Positions 1-7,005 of a stretch of DNA of 7,947 nt are shown here, piece by piece (the stretch's first letter is position 1; every line of letters starts with the position of its first letter). The stretch is taken from NCBI GenBank assembly GCA_934219025.1, contig CAKQDG010000100.1, positions 1 through 7,947 on the forward strand. Reading direction: 5' to 3'. The notes beneath the pieces were generated by a model, which was not told where the DNA came from, searched no databases, and saw only the letters and a list, made by a program, of their open reading frames with translations. The translations under genes and the position numbers were made by a program. The stretch comes from an uncultured Prevotella sp. (GTDB lineage Bacteria; Bacteroidota; Bacteroidia; Bacteroidales; Bacteroidaceae).

Positions 1-27
1 GTTTCCTTGTTTTAAATAATTTACAAT

Positions 28-59
28 ATGGGCAGGTTTTCGTTTGAAAACTTGCCCAT
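28..59. terminator. Hairpin, possible terminator of an upstream neighbour
   Basis: Arms 28-41 and 46-59 pair over 14 bp with one G-T wobble and a 4-base loop (GTTT). No clean T-tract follows on either strand, so it could end transcription from either side or be a plain structural palindrome. Its right arm contains the CTTG that serves as the -33 element of the promoter for the gene at 291, so the hairpin and that promoter overlap physically. The terminator role is an inference; the inverted repeat is directly visible. Confidence 0.5.
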
Positions 60-82
60 GTCAATTATTATTACTACCTTTG
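51..82 (+). promoter_or_regulatory. Bacteroidota-type promoter for the transglycosylase gene
   Basis: CTTG at 51-54, a 20-base spacer, then TACCTTTG at 75-82 match the Bacteroidota -33/-7 consensus (TTTG, TAnnTTTG). The likely start of transcription is near 88-90, which leaves an unusually long leader of about 200 nt before the ATG at 291. Confidence 0.6.
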
Positions 83-88
83 CATACG

Positions 89-290
89 AATTAAAAAACG
101 GCGCAACCGCTTACGTATTGTTCAAGCACGTTTCGCCACAGTATTTAACTGGTATCCAGGATCAACGCTATTTTTCTCTTATTCAATGTTGATTCCGCGG
201 GAATAATGTTCAGATTGCAAAGTTCAGAGTATTGACCAGAGCTTTTGTTGTGCCCAGTCAATACGGCCCAGATGCCAAAAACAAACAATT
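89..290 (+). promoter_or_regulatory. Long structured 5' leader with tiny upstream ORFs
   Basis: This roughly 200-nt stretch lies between the promoter and the ATG at 291. Visible stems are 159-166 with 188-196 (8 bp, one bulge), the mutually exclusive hairpin 192-204 (ATTCC/GGAAT around GCG), and 229-236 with 257-264 (GTATTGAC/GTCAATAC). Tiny ORFs lie at 186-206 (6 codons) and 206-235 (9 codons), overlapping as TAATG. A third at 272-313 runs out of frame across the main start codon. I do not recognise a known riboswitch or attenuator here. A regulatory role is an inference from the length and the competing stems. Confidence 0.3.
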
Positions 291-725
291 ATGAAGTTTT
301 TAAAAGAGAGTAAGATTGTATTAGTATTATTATTTCTGTGTCTGCCATTCGCAGCGAATGCGGCCGGCGACCAACCATCAGCAAACGATTTTGACTGGTC
401 TCCAGTGATGGATGCCATCATTCAGGTTGAAAGTGAAGGAAATACCCGTGCAGTTAGTGGTAATTCTGTTGGAGCGATGCAGATTACTCCGATTTTGGTT
501 GCCGACTGCAACAATATCCTGAAGCAGCGCAAGAGCAAGAAGCGCTACACTCTGAAAGACCGTTTCAACCTTGCCAAGTCGAAGGAGATGTTTCTTCTCA
601 TCCAGTCGTTCTACAATGCAGAGAACAATATTGAGAAAGCGATACGCTCCTGGAACGGTGGAATACGCTACACGGTTCGTGGCACGCAGAAATATTACAA
701 CAAGGTGATGTCACATTTGAAGTGA
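291..725 (+). CDS. Small secreted lytic transglycosylase (SLT-like domain)
   Basis: This 144-residue protein starts with a clear signal peptide (KFLKESK, then a hydrophobic core, cleavage expected near ANA-AGD at residue 24). The mature part reads as a minimal goosefoot/SLT transglycosylase. Glu47 in the VES motif is the expected catalytic acid, followed by GAMQIT (61-66), and SWNGG (120-124) matches the family's A/W-N-G motif. The YYNKVM stretch near the C-terminus is also typical. Such enzymes cut the MurNAc-GlcNAc bond of peptidoglycan and act in the periplasm. At roughly 120 mature residues it is close to a bare catalytic domain, with no LysM or other wall-binding module. The ATG at 291 was chosen because it starts the signal peptide; no Shine-Dalgarno is visible. 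It is a single-gene unit with its own promoter and terminator. The precise substrate form and partner system (for example secretion or conjugation) cannot be told from this window. Confidence 0.82.
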   Translation: MKFLKESKIVLVLLFLCLPFAANAAGDQPSANDFDWSPVMDAIIQVESEGNTRAVSGNSVGAMQITPILVADCNNILKQRKSKKRYTLKDRFNLAKSKEMFLLIQSFYNAENNIEKAIRSWNGGIRYTVRGTQKYYNKVMSHLK

Positions 726-757
726 TTTCAGTCTTATGAGTAAAAAATGATACTTTT

Positions 758-814
758 CAAATTAAATAAAATCGCCAGACTTTATCATAAAGCCTGGCGA
801 TTTTATTTAATTTG
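758..814. terminator. Strong bidirectional terminator between convergent genes
   Basis: Arms 758-784 and 788-814 pair over 27 positions with a single A-C mismatch and a 3-base loop. The GC-rich core (ATCGCCAG/CTGGCGAT) is flanked by A-rich and T-rich ends, so it presents a T-run in both directions. It lies 33 nt after the transglycosylase stop and 48 nt after the stop of the convergent gene at 863, and can end both transcripts. Confidence 0.85.
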
Positions 815-862
815 TTTTATAGACCAATCAAGATTGCTCTATAGTCGTTAGACATAAGTTCT

Positions 863-1345
863 TTACTTTTTGAACTTTGCTGTATTAGAGCCGATTTTCA
901 AGATATAGATACCTTCAGCCAAATGCGAGATGTCTGTATCCTGTCCCTTCCATTCGTTGATATGCACAAACTTCTTTCCGTTCAAGTCGTATATGTCGAG
1001 AGAAGCTGATACGCTGTTGTTCCAGCCGTTGACGTGCATAGTATTTCCGTCGGCAAAAACTGTTAGAGTCAAACTCTTTGACGAGGTCTCCGTATTGGTG
1101 TTGTCCAAACCGTCGGTTGAATCGGTAAGCATAATTTTCAAAACATTGTCGAAAGCATACGTTGTGCCTTTGCCGTCAGTGGCTACAACCTTCAGTGCAG
1201 TGCCAGAGATGTCGATGCGGTCCACGTTGTTTATGTCATACGTCTGACTCCCTTGTTTTGTAACCACTACAACTTTGTTGTCGGCAGAAGCAGCAAGACA
1301 GAAAGTCGACAATACTGCTGTTGCAAGAACATTATATATATTCAT
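863..1345 (-). CDS. Small secreted protein with T9SS C-terminal sorting domain
   Basis: This 160-residue protein has a signal peptide ending near ASA-DNK (residue 21). Two short similar beta units follow: residues about 23-47 (VVVVTKQGSQTYDINNVDRI) and 50-73 (LKVVATDGKGTTYAFDNVLK), which look like an internal duplication. After a Thr/Ser-rich linker (about 76-92), residues 93-160 match the pattern of the type IX secretion sorting domain (type A): DIYDLNGKK, then DISHLAEGIYILKI, then a basic tail FKK. T9SS cargo is carried across the outer membrane and either attached to the surface or released. There is almost no room for a separate catalytic domain, so I assign no enzyme function. It lies 12 nt downstream of the 637-residue gene and is probably co-transcribed with it. 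AGAGAA about 6 nt before the ATG may be its ribosome site. The sorting-domain call is firm; the role is unknown. Confidence 0.8.
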   Translation of the reverse strand: MNIYNVLATAVLSTFCLAASADNKVVVVTKQGSQTYDINNVDRIDISGTALKVVATDGKGTTYAFDNVLKIMLTDSTDGLDNTNTETSSKSLTLTVFADGNTMHVNGWNNSVSASLDIYDLNGKKFVHINEWKGQDTDISHLAEGIYILKIGSNTAKFKK

Positions 1346-1357
1346 ATCAAATTCTCT

Positions 1358-3271
1358 TTAGTCTTTACATTGCAGGGTAACACCCTTTAAACTTGCATAG
1401 CGTGTGTCTCCTCCAGAAACAGCGCGCAGAACCACGTCCTGATTGCATGTGAGTTGAGTCTTGTCGGCATTCACGTCAAATGTAATGTTGATGCGCTCCG
1501 TGCCACGTCCGTTGGCTGTTCCTACGAGCAATCCCGAAATAGTGAGTTGGTTTGCTGTTGCGTCATACGTATATGATGCAGTGTTTGAGATAACCTCCTT
1601 TGTTTCATACATGTCAGTCATGAGAGTCATCTGCACCTTTACGGCACCTTCTTTCTCCTCGCCCGAATATTCGTGGTTCAGTTGAATTGCCAACATTCCC
1701 ATTGAGAAAGTGTTAGTATCGTAGTTGCCTTGCACCATTGCCGCGAATTTTTCACCGCCGTCCCATACGGAAGCAGCCGATGTGGTGTAAGTTTTGTTTG
1801 TCTTGTCGATTACAAATGTGGTCTTGTCGCCGGTAGTATTTGTAAATGTTACCACACCATCCTCAATAGTGTAAGAACCACTTTCCTCGCCATAAGTAGC
1901 ATTGTTGAATCCGTCGAGAGTTAGACTCTCGCCCTTGCCGTCTTCCGCTGTGTAAGTGCCAGCCTCGCTGCCTTTCATCACGAACGAAGGAGCAGAAGTA
2001 GAATTTTCGCGAGTATATCTGAATAGCGGAGTTCCGTCAGCATTGTATACCAGAGCGTCAGCCTCGCCGCTGATAGAATTTCCCTTGGTGAAATTCAGGG
2101 TAACGGCTTCGATGCTGTTGTCAATCTTGCTGTAGTAATAATACAGAGTTTTGTCAGCGTGTTTAACCTCGATAAGGTTTCTTGATGAGAATTCATCGTT
2201 TGCAGCCACTGCAAAGTTGAAGTCAGATGTGCTGACGAAGAAATATCTCTCGTTGTCAGGTTTGTCGTCATTCAAGTCGTTTACGGCAATCCAAGCGTCT
2301 CCGCCTTCAAACCATTTTCCTCTCACGCCGTAACTCTTCTTGCCCCAGTAGTCGGCAGAAAACTCTTCGATATATTTGAATGAATTATTTTCTTCGTCGA
2401 AAGAGTAGCATCCCGCAAATTCCTTTTCCCCTTCTTTTGCGGCTTTGAAAGAAGTATTGGCATTAAGTTCAAGATTGAACGACGGCGTTGAACTCTCTGC
2501 CGAGTTGTTGGTTCCGATAGCCAATGGATAACCTTTGTATTTACCGGTGAAAGCTTTGCCCACATAATCAGTCTTCTCTGTTGCAGAAGTCTGGATAGTG
2601 ATAGGCTCGTCTGGCATTATGCATTTCCAGCATTTTCCGAAATCTTCGTCGTCTGTTACGAATTCGTATTCAACGTCCATTCCGCTTTTTGTCGTGATTT
2701 TCAGTTCGCCGTCGAATCCCAGATCAGGATACCAGTAGAACTTCACAGGTTTTCCCATAAAGTTGTCGTATTTGCGCTCGTCGTCCGGTTTATCCCATTC
2801 GTCGCTTGAGTTCAGCATCACGAGAGTGGTGTGCAGTCCCTGCTTCAGCGAAATTATGTGCATGTCAATTTCCGTTGCGAGAGAAATCCCCACATTGTCT
2901 TCTGGCATCGTGAATGTGTAGTAATAGCTCTCCTCATTAACTGCAACCAGCTTGCATTCGATGTCGCCCGCCTTGACCTCAGTAGGGCGAAGTGTTGGCT
3001 TTTGCATGTTTATTGCAAAGATCACTTTTTGTCCTGCCTCGGCTGTTTTTGGGCAGTCGATAGTGTATTCGCTGCTGTTTTCTGAAGAAATCGTAAACGA
3101 AGCCTGCTGAGCGTCAGCTGGCTTGTTGAAAGTTATGTAGTCCACGTTAGTGCGGGGATACGTTCCCACGATTTTGTTGCCTTTAACAAGATACACCTTG
3201 TTGGCATCTTGTGCTTGTGCTGTGCCAATGATACCTGCGAGAAGTGTCATTGCAAAAAGTTTGTTGTTCAT
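1358..3271 (-). CDS. Large secreted multi-domain beta-sandwich protein, function unknown
   Basis: This 637-residue protein has a signal peptide cleaved near AQA-QDA (residue 20) and no lipobox cysteine. Residues 25-48 (KVYLVKGNKI, then NVDYITF) form an N-terminal motif that I associate with Prevotella exported proteins. Two related repeats follow, at about 57-132 and 136-228. Each starts with a G-K/Q-V-F strand and ends in an MPE/MPD plus V/I-x-I strand (TFTMPEDNVGI; CIMPDEPITI). Residues 235-400 and 510-637 look like lipocalin-like or other beta-barrel segments. Residues 437-495 form a GTYTAEDG, LTLDGFNNATYG, GSYTIEDG, VTFTNTTGD unit of the kind repeated in many secreted beta proteins. There is no T9SS sorting domain at the C-terminus (ends LQCKD). 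No catalytic motif is recognisable. It is the first gene of a two-gene operon with the sorting-domain protein at 863-1345, with a 12-nt gap. Export to the periplasm is well supported; binding of a ligand or partner is only a guess. Confidence 0.8.
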   Translation of the reverse strand: MNNKLFAMTLLAGIIGTAQAQDANKVYLVKGNKIVGTYPRTNVDYITFNKPADAQQASFTISSENSSEYTIDCPKTAEAGQKVIFAINMQKPTLRPTEVKAGDIECKLVAVNEESYYYTFTMPEDNVGISLATEIDMHIISLKQGLHTTLVMLNSSDEWDKPDDERKYDNFMGKPVKFYWYPDLGFDGELKITTKSGMDVEYEFVTDDEDFGKCWKCIMPDEPITIQTSATEKTDYVGKAFTGKYKGYPLAIGTNNSAESSTPSFNLELNANTSFKAAKEGEKEFAGCYSFDEENNSFKYIEEFSADYWGKKSYGVRGKWFEGGDAWIAVNDLNDDKPDNERYFFVSTSDFNFAVAANDEFSSRNLIEVKHADKTLYYYYSKIDNSIEAVTLNFTKGNSISGEADALVYNADGTPLFRYTRENSTSAPSFVMKGSEAGTYTAEDGKGESLTLDGFNNATYGEESGSYTIEDGVVTFTNTTGDKTTFVIDKTNKTYTTSAASVWDGGEKFAAMVQGNYDTNTFSMGMLAIQLNHEYSGEEKEGAVKVQMTLMTDMYETKEVISNTASYTYDATANQLTISGLLVGTANGRGTERINITFDVNADKTQLTCNQDVVLRAVSGGDTRYASLKGVTLQCKD

Positions 3272-3416
3272 TATGCTATTTTTTTTGAATTAAGAATTCT
3301 ATGCAGATTATTCTTTTAGTAGCTGTGTTATGCTTTTCGTTGTATTGTATTCAATTTGTATGTTAAATACCAATAAAAGGCATTGTTCTTGTCTTCTACT
3401 TTTGAATATTATATTG

Positions 3417-3447
3417 CAAAAGTACACAAAAGTTTGGGAGAAACAAA
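3417..3447 (-). promoter_or_regulatory. Bacteroidota-type promoter of the two-gene operon
   Basis: Read on the - strand, TTTG (3447-3444), 19 bases, then TACTTTTG (3424-3417) match the Bacteroidota consensus very well. Transcription should start near 3411, giving a leader of about 140 nt before the ATG at 3271. The rest of the 3272-3642 gap holds this promoter, an AT-rich leader and the terminator at 3543-3591; I see no gene in it. Confidence 0.75.
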
Positions 3448-3542
3448 TAAATATGTATTGTTTATTCCTTTAATTGCGAAAAAAAAGTAAGTTGCCAGCT
3501 TATTATGTACCATTTATAGAAAAAACACCTACTTAAATATAT

Positions 3543-3591
3543 ATAAAGCCGCCAAACATTCCGATGGAACCAGAAAGTTTGGCGGCTTTAT
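3543..3591 (-). terminator. Terminator of the large adhesin-like gene
   Basis: Arms 3543-3557 and 3577-3591 pair perfectly over 15 bp, including AAGCCGCCAAAC. A nested small stem (TTCC at 3559-3562 with GGAA at 3566-3569) sits in the loop. It begins about 50 nt past the stop codon at 3643. T-rich sequence follows on the + strand side, and on the - strand the tail is TATATATTTAAG. It separates the adhesin-like transcription unit from the downstream operon, which has its own promoter. Confidence 0.8.
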
Positions 3592-3642
3592 TGTTATTCG
3601 TTCTTAAAACGAATTGTTTATATTCAAATGCTGTGTGTTCTG

Positions 3643-6600
3643 TTATCTTACAACCAGTTTACGGCTTACAGTCTTTCCGTCTACGGTAGCTTTCACAACG
3701 TAGATGCCGGCAGGAAGAGCCTTCACGTTGACGGCATCAACATTAGTGGTGCTTTCAGCCTTGTCTCCGGCTATGCCGAGGATTTCAACCCTTTGTGCTG
3801 TTTTGCCAAACGAGAGAATGCCTGTCGTGGCGTTGTATCCCATGTTGAATCCAACTGTAGAGGCATTGTCGATGGCAGAAGTAGGATTAACGGTGAAGTT
3901 CACTGTGGCAGGTTCCGTCTCCCCGTCCTCGTAAAGAGCCGTCACTTTAGCCGTGTGCTGACCGTCGGCAACATCCGTAAGTTCGTAGCTTGTGGCAGTA
4001 GTAGTGCCGATTTTCTTTTCGTCGAGATAAACCACATAGCCCTTGAATGTGGAAGCCGCCTTGCGCGGGGCAGCACTCTGTTGCTCGGCGTTGCCGATAA
4101 ACACGTTGTCCACACACATCAGATAGCCCGATGAAGGAGAGCAATAGTGGATGCAAACATATTTAGCCGTTGCCGGAATGGTGTAGGCATGGTTTTCCCA
4201 TTCGCTCCTCACCACCTCGTTCTTGGTGGTGAGCCAGATGAAGTCGTCCTTCTCCTTGCCCGTTGTGGAGTATCCCACGCGCATTTCCTCTTTGTCCCAT
4301 TTCCATTCAGCGTCCTCCTCCTGACTGTCGGGATCGCTCTTTGCCCAGAAGCTGAACGTGAAGCTCTTGTCGAAGTTTAGCATTGGCGAGATAAAGTAGT
4401 CGTCGGCAACTGGAGCCTTTTCTGCTCCGTCGGCAGCAGCGTAGTTGCTGCGGAACATCAGGTATTTGTTGCCCTCATACGGTGGGTTGTCTTCAATCAC
4501 CATTGTTCCGGCGCATTGTTCAGCGTCGATGATGATGGCTGCGCTCGGCAGTTTCATTGCCGGGTTGGATAGTCCGTCCTCAAAGCTGTAGTAAGGAATA
4601 CCTCCGTCGCCGTCGATATAATTCCATTCATACGTTCCCGTAGGGTTAATCTGGAAACCGGTGTAACCCTCAAAGCCCTCGTTGATGTTTTCAGAAGAGC
4701 CGGCGTCCTCTGTGTTCCATGTCAGTAGCACGCTCTTGTTGTCGTTCACCTTAGCCTTCAGGTTCTTCGGGGCTGTTTTCTCTTCAGGGTCAGTAGGGTC
4801 GGGATCCACTTCAGGATTGTTGTCCACGAGTTTCACGTCGGTGATATACAGTTTCAGAGCCCCCTTTGGAGAAGTGGCGTGGAACGAGATGTTGTAGGTT
4901 CCGTCCTCTTCAATCTCCGGCAACTGCAAAGAGCCGTTAGCCAGGTCGCCCGACTGTATGGAGTAGTCCTTTATCACCGTTTGCTGGGCTTCGGCAGAGC
5001 GACCCTTGCCCATCCTCACGTCAAACGTTTCCTTGTATGTGGCGTTGCCAGCCTTGTATCCGAACGAGAGTGTGTATTTGTGTCCCTTCTTCAGTTTGAA
5101 GTCAGGCGAGATTAGATAGTCGTCGCCGTCGTTTTTGTTGTTGTATGTGTACATGGCGTAGCCCTTGGTGTTGCCACTGATAGTGAGGCTCTTCCATGCC
5201 CAGGTGCTGCCGTCGTTGTTGTTGTCCACCACGAACCATGATGCAAACTCACCCTTCGTGTCGAATGCGCACGAATACGGCAATTCAGCCTCAGAGCCGG
5301 CAACAACGCTTGCCGAGCGCGCCTCGTATCCCTCGCCGTCGCTGTTTATAGCCTGCACGGTGTAGTAGTATTCCGAGAGTTTGCTCAGGGAGTTGTCGGT
5401 AAACTCGTTGCCCTGCACATTGTCGCCAACGATGGTTCCGTCAGGGTATCTTGTGATGCGGTATTTCAGCGAAGCCGTGTCGAGCCATCCCTTGTGCGCC
5501 CCGATAGCAGGAGCCGTCCATGAGAGCTTGGCAGCGCCGTCGGCAAGTACCTCAATACCGAGCTTCGTAACGGCAGCCGGCACGTCGTGTCCAATCCATT
5601 CCTCTTTTATCGTAGCTTTTCCGTCGCCCTCGGCATTTGTGGCAACGATGCTGTATTCGTATAGACCGCTTGCCGGCACGGTGTTGTCGGTAAACTGCAT
5701 CTTCTGTCCCGGAGTAACATCTGTAAACTCCTTCACCAGGGTTCCAGCCCTCAGCACCTTCACACTGCTGATGGCGGTAAGCGCCTTGTTGTCAAACGTC
5801 TTCGTAGGGTTAGTCCATGATAGCGAAGCCTCGAGAGCTCCCTCGGCAGCAGGAGAAATCTTCAGGTCGGCAGCCCCCGTAGGAGCACCGCTGGCAGGCA
5901 TGGCAAACGGGATGTAGAGTCCGGCAATGCGACTGTCGTTGCCAAGATTTCCAATTTCAGTAGCCTTTCCCGTTTCGGTGTCTACGATGCAGAAGTTGCT
6001 CACGCGGTTTTTATAGTCAGCCGCCCAATACAGCTTGTCGCTGCTGTGGTCAAACTCCATACACTGCAGATAAGAGCCGGGGGCGAATCCCGTATCGCCG
6101 ATAACCTTCTGCTGGTAGTCGTTGTTTTTGTCGAAAGTAACGAGCTGTCCGGCAATGTTTATGGAGTAGAGCTTTCCGCTCATGTCGGCAGCCAGCGTCA
6201 GGAAGGTAGGGTTTGACAGACCGGAATAGTCCGTAAGGAAATCCTTCACTGTGGTATAAGTGCCCGTTTTAGGGTCAATCTTCAGCAGTTTGGAATATTC
6301 AATGCTGAAGCTGAGCAGGTCGTCGGTGTAAATAGCCCTGCACATGGCATAGATACAGCCCGACGAGTAGTCGTAAGTCATGTCGTTGCAGATAAAGTTA
6401 GCCGAGCTCCAGTCGGCAATGTCTGTAACGGCACCCGTTTTCAGGTCCACGCTCGAGAAAGCCAGCGGCACAGTGGTTTCGTTCTCCTTGTCGTCGCGGT
6501 ATCTGTAGAAATAAAATTTGTCAATGCCGTAGGTTCCGGCAAATGCCTTGTCTTCGAGTGCGAAGAGCGACGTCATGGTTTGCGGTTTGCTGATGTCGAA

Positions 6601-6810
6601 GCTTGCCAGACCCTTAGGCAGGTCGCCCCTGTCGCGCGTCACCCAGGCATAAGCCGTTTTGCTTGCCACGTTAGCGCCCGCTTTTTTTATTGCGGCAGAC
6701 TTTACGATACTCTTTTGTAGCACCGTCGGCAGTTTTTGCTGTGCCGATGCCCCCACAACCGCCGTTATAAGAGCAGCGATTGCAATAAAATGTCTTTTGA
6801 GTTGTATCAT
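3643..6810 (-). CDS. Large T9SS-exported adhesin-like surface protein (propeller, FnIII, cleaved-adhesin domains)
   Basis: About 1055 residues from ATG 6810. A GTG start at 6816 adds two residues, but the ATG gives a cleaner signal peptide (IQLKRHF, cleavage near ASA-QQK, residue 23). Visible order: residues 50-303, beta-propeller-like, with repeated strands such as AFSSVDLKTGAVTDI and CIVDTETGKATEI; fibronectin III domains at about 308-403 and 411-503 (LSW, then YEYSIVATNAEGDG or YYYTVQAINSDGEG); a cleaved-adhesin/choice-of-anchor J jelly roll at 508-663 (DDYLISPDFKL); an acidic Pro-Asp linker at 664-680; a third FnIII domain beginning at 680 (APKNLKAKV, VLLTW) and resuming at 920 (FKGYVVYLDEKK), interrupted by a second jelly roll at 709-905 (DDYFISPML, YLMCVDNVFIG); and a T9SS type A sorting domain at 978-1055 (ALPAGIYVVKATVDGKTVSRKLVVR). 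The set resembles the adhesin regions of gingipains and HagA. No protease motif is seen. Binding of host or matrix glycans or proteins is an inference. Its own promoter and terminator make it monocistronic. Confidence 0.85.
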   Translation of the reverse strand: MIQLKRHFIAIAALITAVVGASAQQKLPTVLQKSIVKSAAIKKAGANVASKTAYAWVTRDRGDLPKGLASFDISKPQTMTSLFALEDKAFAGTYGIDKFYFYRYRDDKENETTVPLAFSSVDLKTGAVTDIADWSSANFICNDMTYDYSSGCIYAMCRAIYTDDLLSFSIEYSKLLKIDPKTGTYTTVKDFLTDYSGLSNPTFLTLAADMSGKLYSINIAGQLVTFDKNNDYQQKVIGDTGFAPGSYLQCMEFDHSSDKLYWAADYKNRVSNFCIVDTETGKATEIGNLGNDSRIAGLYIPFAMPASGAPTGAADLKISPAAEGALEASLSWTNPTKTFDNKALTAISSVKVLRAGTLVKEFTDVTPGQKMQFTDNTVPASGLYEYSIVATNAEGDGKATIKEEWIGHDVPAAVTKLGIEVLADGAAKLSWTAPAIGAHKGWLDTASLKYRITRYPDGTIVGDNVQGNEFTDNSLSKLSEYYYTVQAINSDGEGYEARSASVVAGSEAELPYSCAFDTKGEFASWFVVDNNNDGSTWAWKSLTISGNTKGYAMYTYNNKNDGDDYLISPDFKLKKGHKYTLSFGYKAGNATYKETFDVRMGKGRSAEAQQTVIKDYSIQSGDLANGSLQLPEIEEDGTYNISFHATSPKGALKLYITDVKLVDNNPEVDPDPTDPEEKTAPKNLKAKVNDNKSVLLTWNTEDAGSSENINEGFEGYTGFQINPTGTYEWNYIDGDGGIPYYSFEDGLSNPAMKLPSAAIIIDAEQCAGTMVIEDNPPYEGNKYLMFRSNYAAADGAEKAPVADDYFISPMLNFDKSFTFSFWAKSDPDSQEEDAEWKWDKEEMRVGYSTTGKEKDDFIWLTTKNEVVRSEWENHAYTIPATAKYVCIHYCSPSSGYLMCVDNVFIGNAEQQSAAPRKAASTFKGYVVYLDEKKIGTTTATSYELTDVADGQHTAKVTALYEDGETEPATVNFTVNPTSAIDNASTVGFNMGYNATTGILSFGKTAQRVEILGIAGDKAESTTNVDAVNVKALPAGIYVVKATVDGKTVSRKLVVR

Positions 6811-6866
6811 ATACACATAATTTATTATATAGGATGTTTATATTGACGAATGTTAGATATGCGGTG

Positions 6867-6897
6867 CAAATATATTTAAAAATGTCGATAGTTCAAA
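6867..6897 (-). promoter_or_regulatory. Bacteroidota-type promoter of the adhesin-like gene
   Basis: On the - strand, TTTG (6897-6894), a 19-base spacer and TATATTTG (6874-6867) match the consensus exactly. Transcription is expected near 6861, giving a leader of about 50 nt before the ATG at 6810. No Shine-Dalgarno is visible in the AT-rich leader. Confidence 0.78.
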
Positions 6898-6940
6898 GCT
6901 TTTTATGTTATTATGGTTGTTTTTTTGCATCAGTTTTTGC

Positions 6941-7005
6941 TTTTGTCTAAAAACTGTAATCCTTCCGACAATAAATATTATCGTAGGATAATGTTTTAGA
7001 CAAAA
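6941..7005. repeat. Inverted TTTTGTCTAAAA / TTTTAGACAAAA pair around a central hairpin
   Basis: TTTTGTCTAAAA (6941-6952) and TTTTAGACAAAA (6994-7005) are perfect 12-bp inverted repeats with 41 bases between them. The spacer folds into its own hairpin: ATCCT 6959-6963 pairs with AGGAT 6985-6989, and CGACAAT 6966-6972 pairs with ATTATCG 6977-6983 with one mismatch. The right arm is the head of the structured element described next. The pair lies just upstream of the adhesin promoter, so it could also be a regulator-binding site. Confidence 0.6.

Noticed and set aside
3628..4134. 168-codon open frame on the + strand over the end of the adhesin-like gene
   Set aside because: Antisense to the T9SS sorting domain and FnIII coding sequence, with no domain or start signal of its own.
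5381..5917. 178-codon open frame on the + strand inside the adhesin-like gene
   Set aside because: It lies wholly antisense to a well-supported coding region with clear FnIII domains; composition is that of a reverse-strand shadow.
6811..6816. GTG start two codons upstream for the adhesin-like gene
   Set aside because: The ATG at 6810 gives a standard signal peptide start; GTG adds only Met-Tyr and has no ribosome site.
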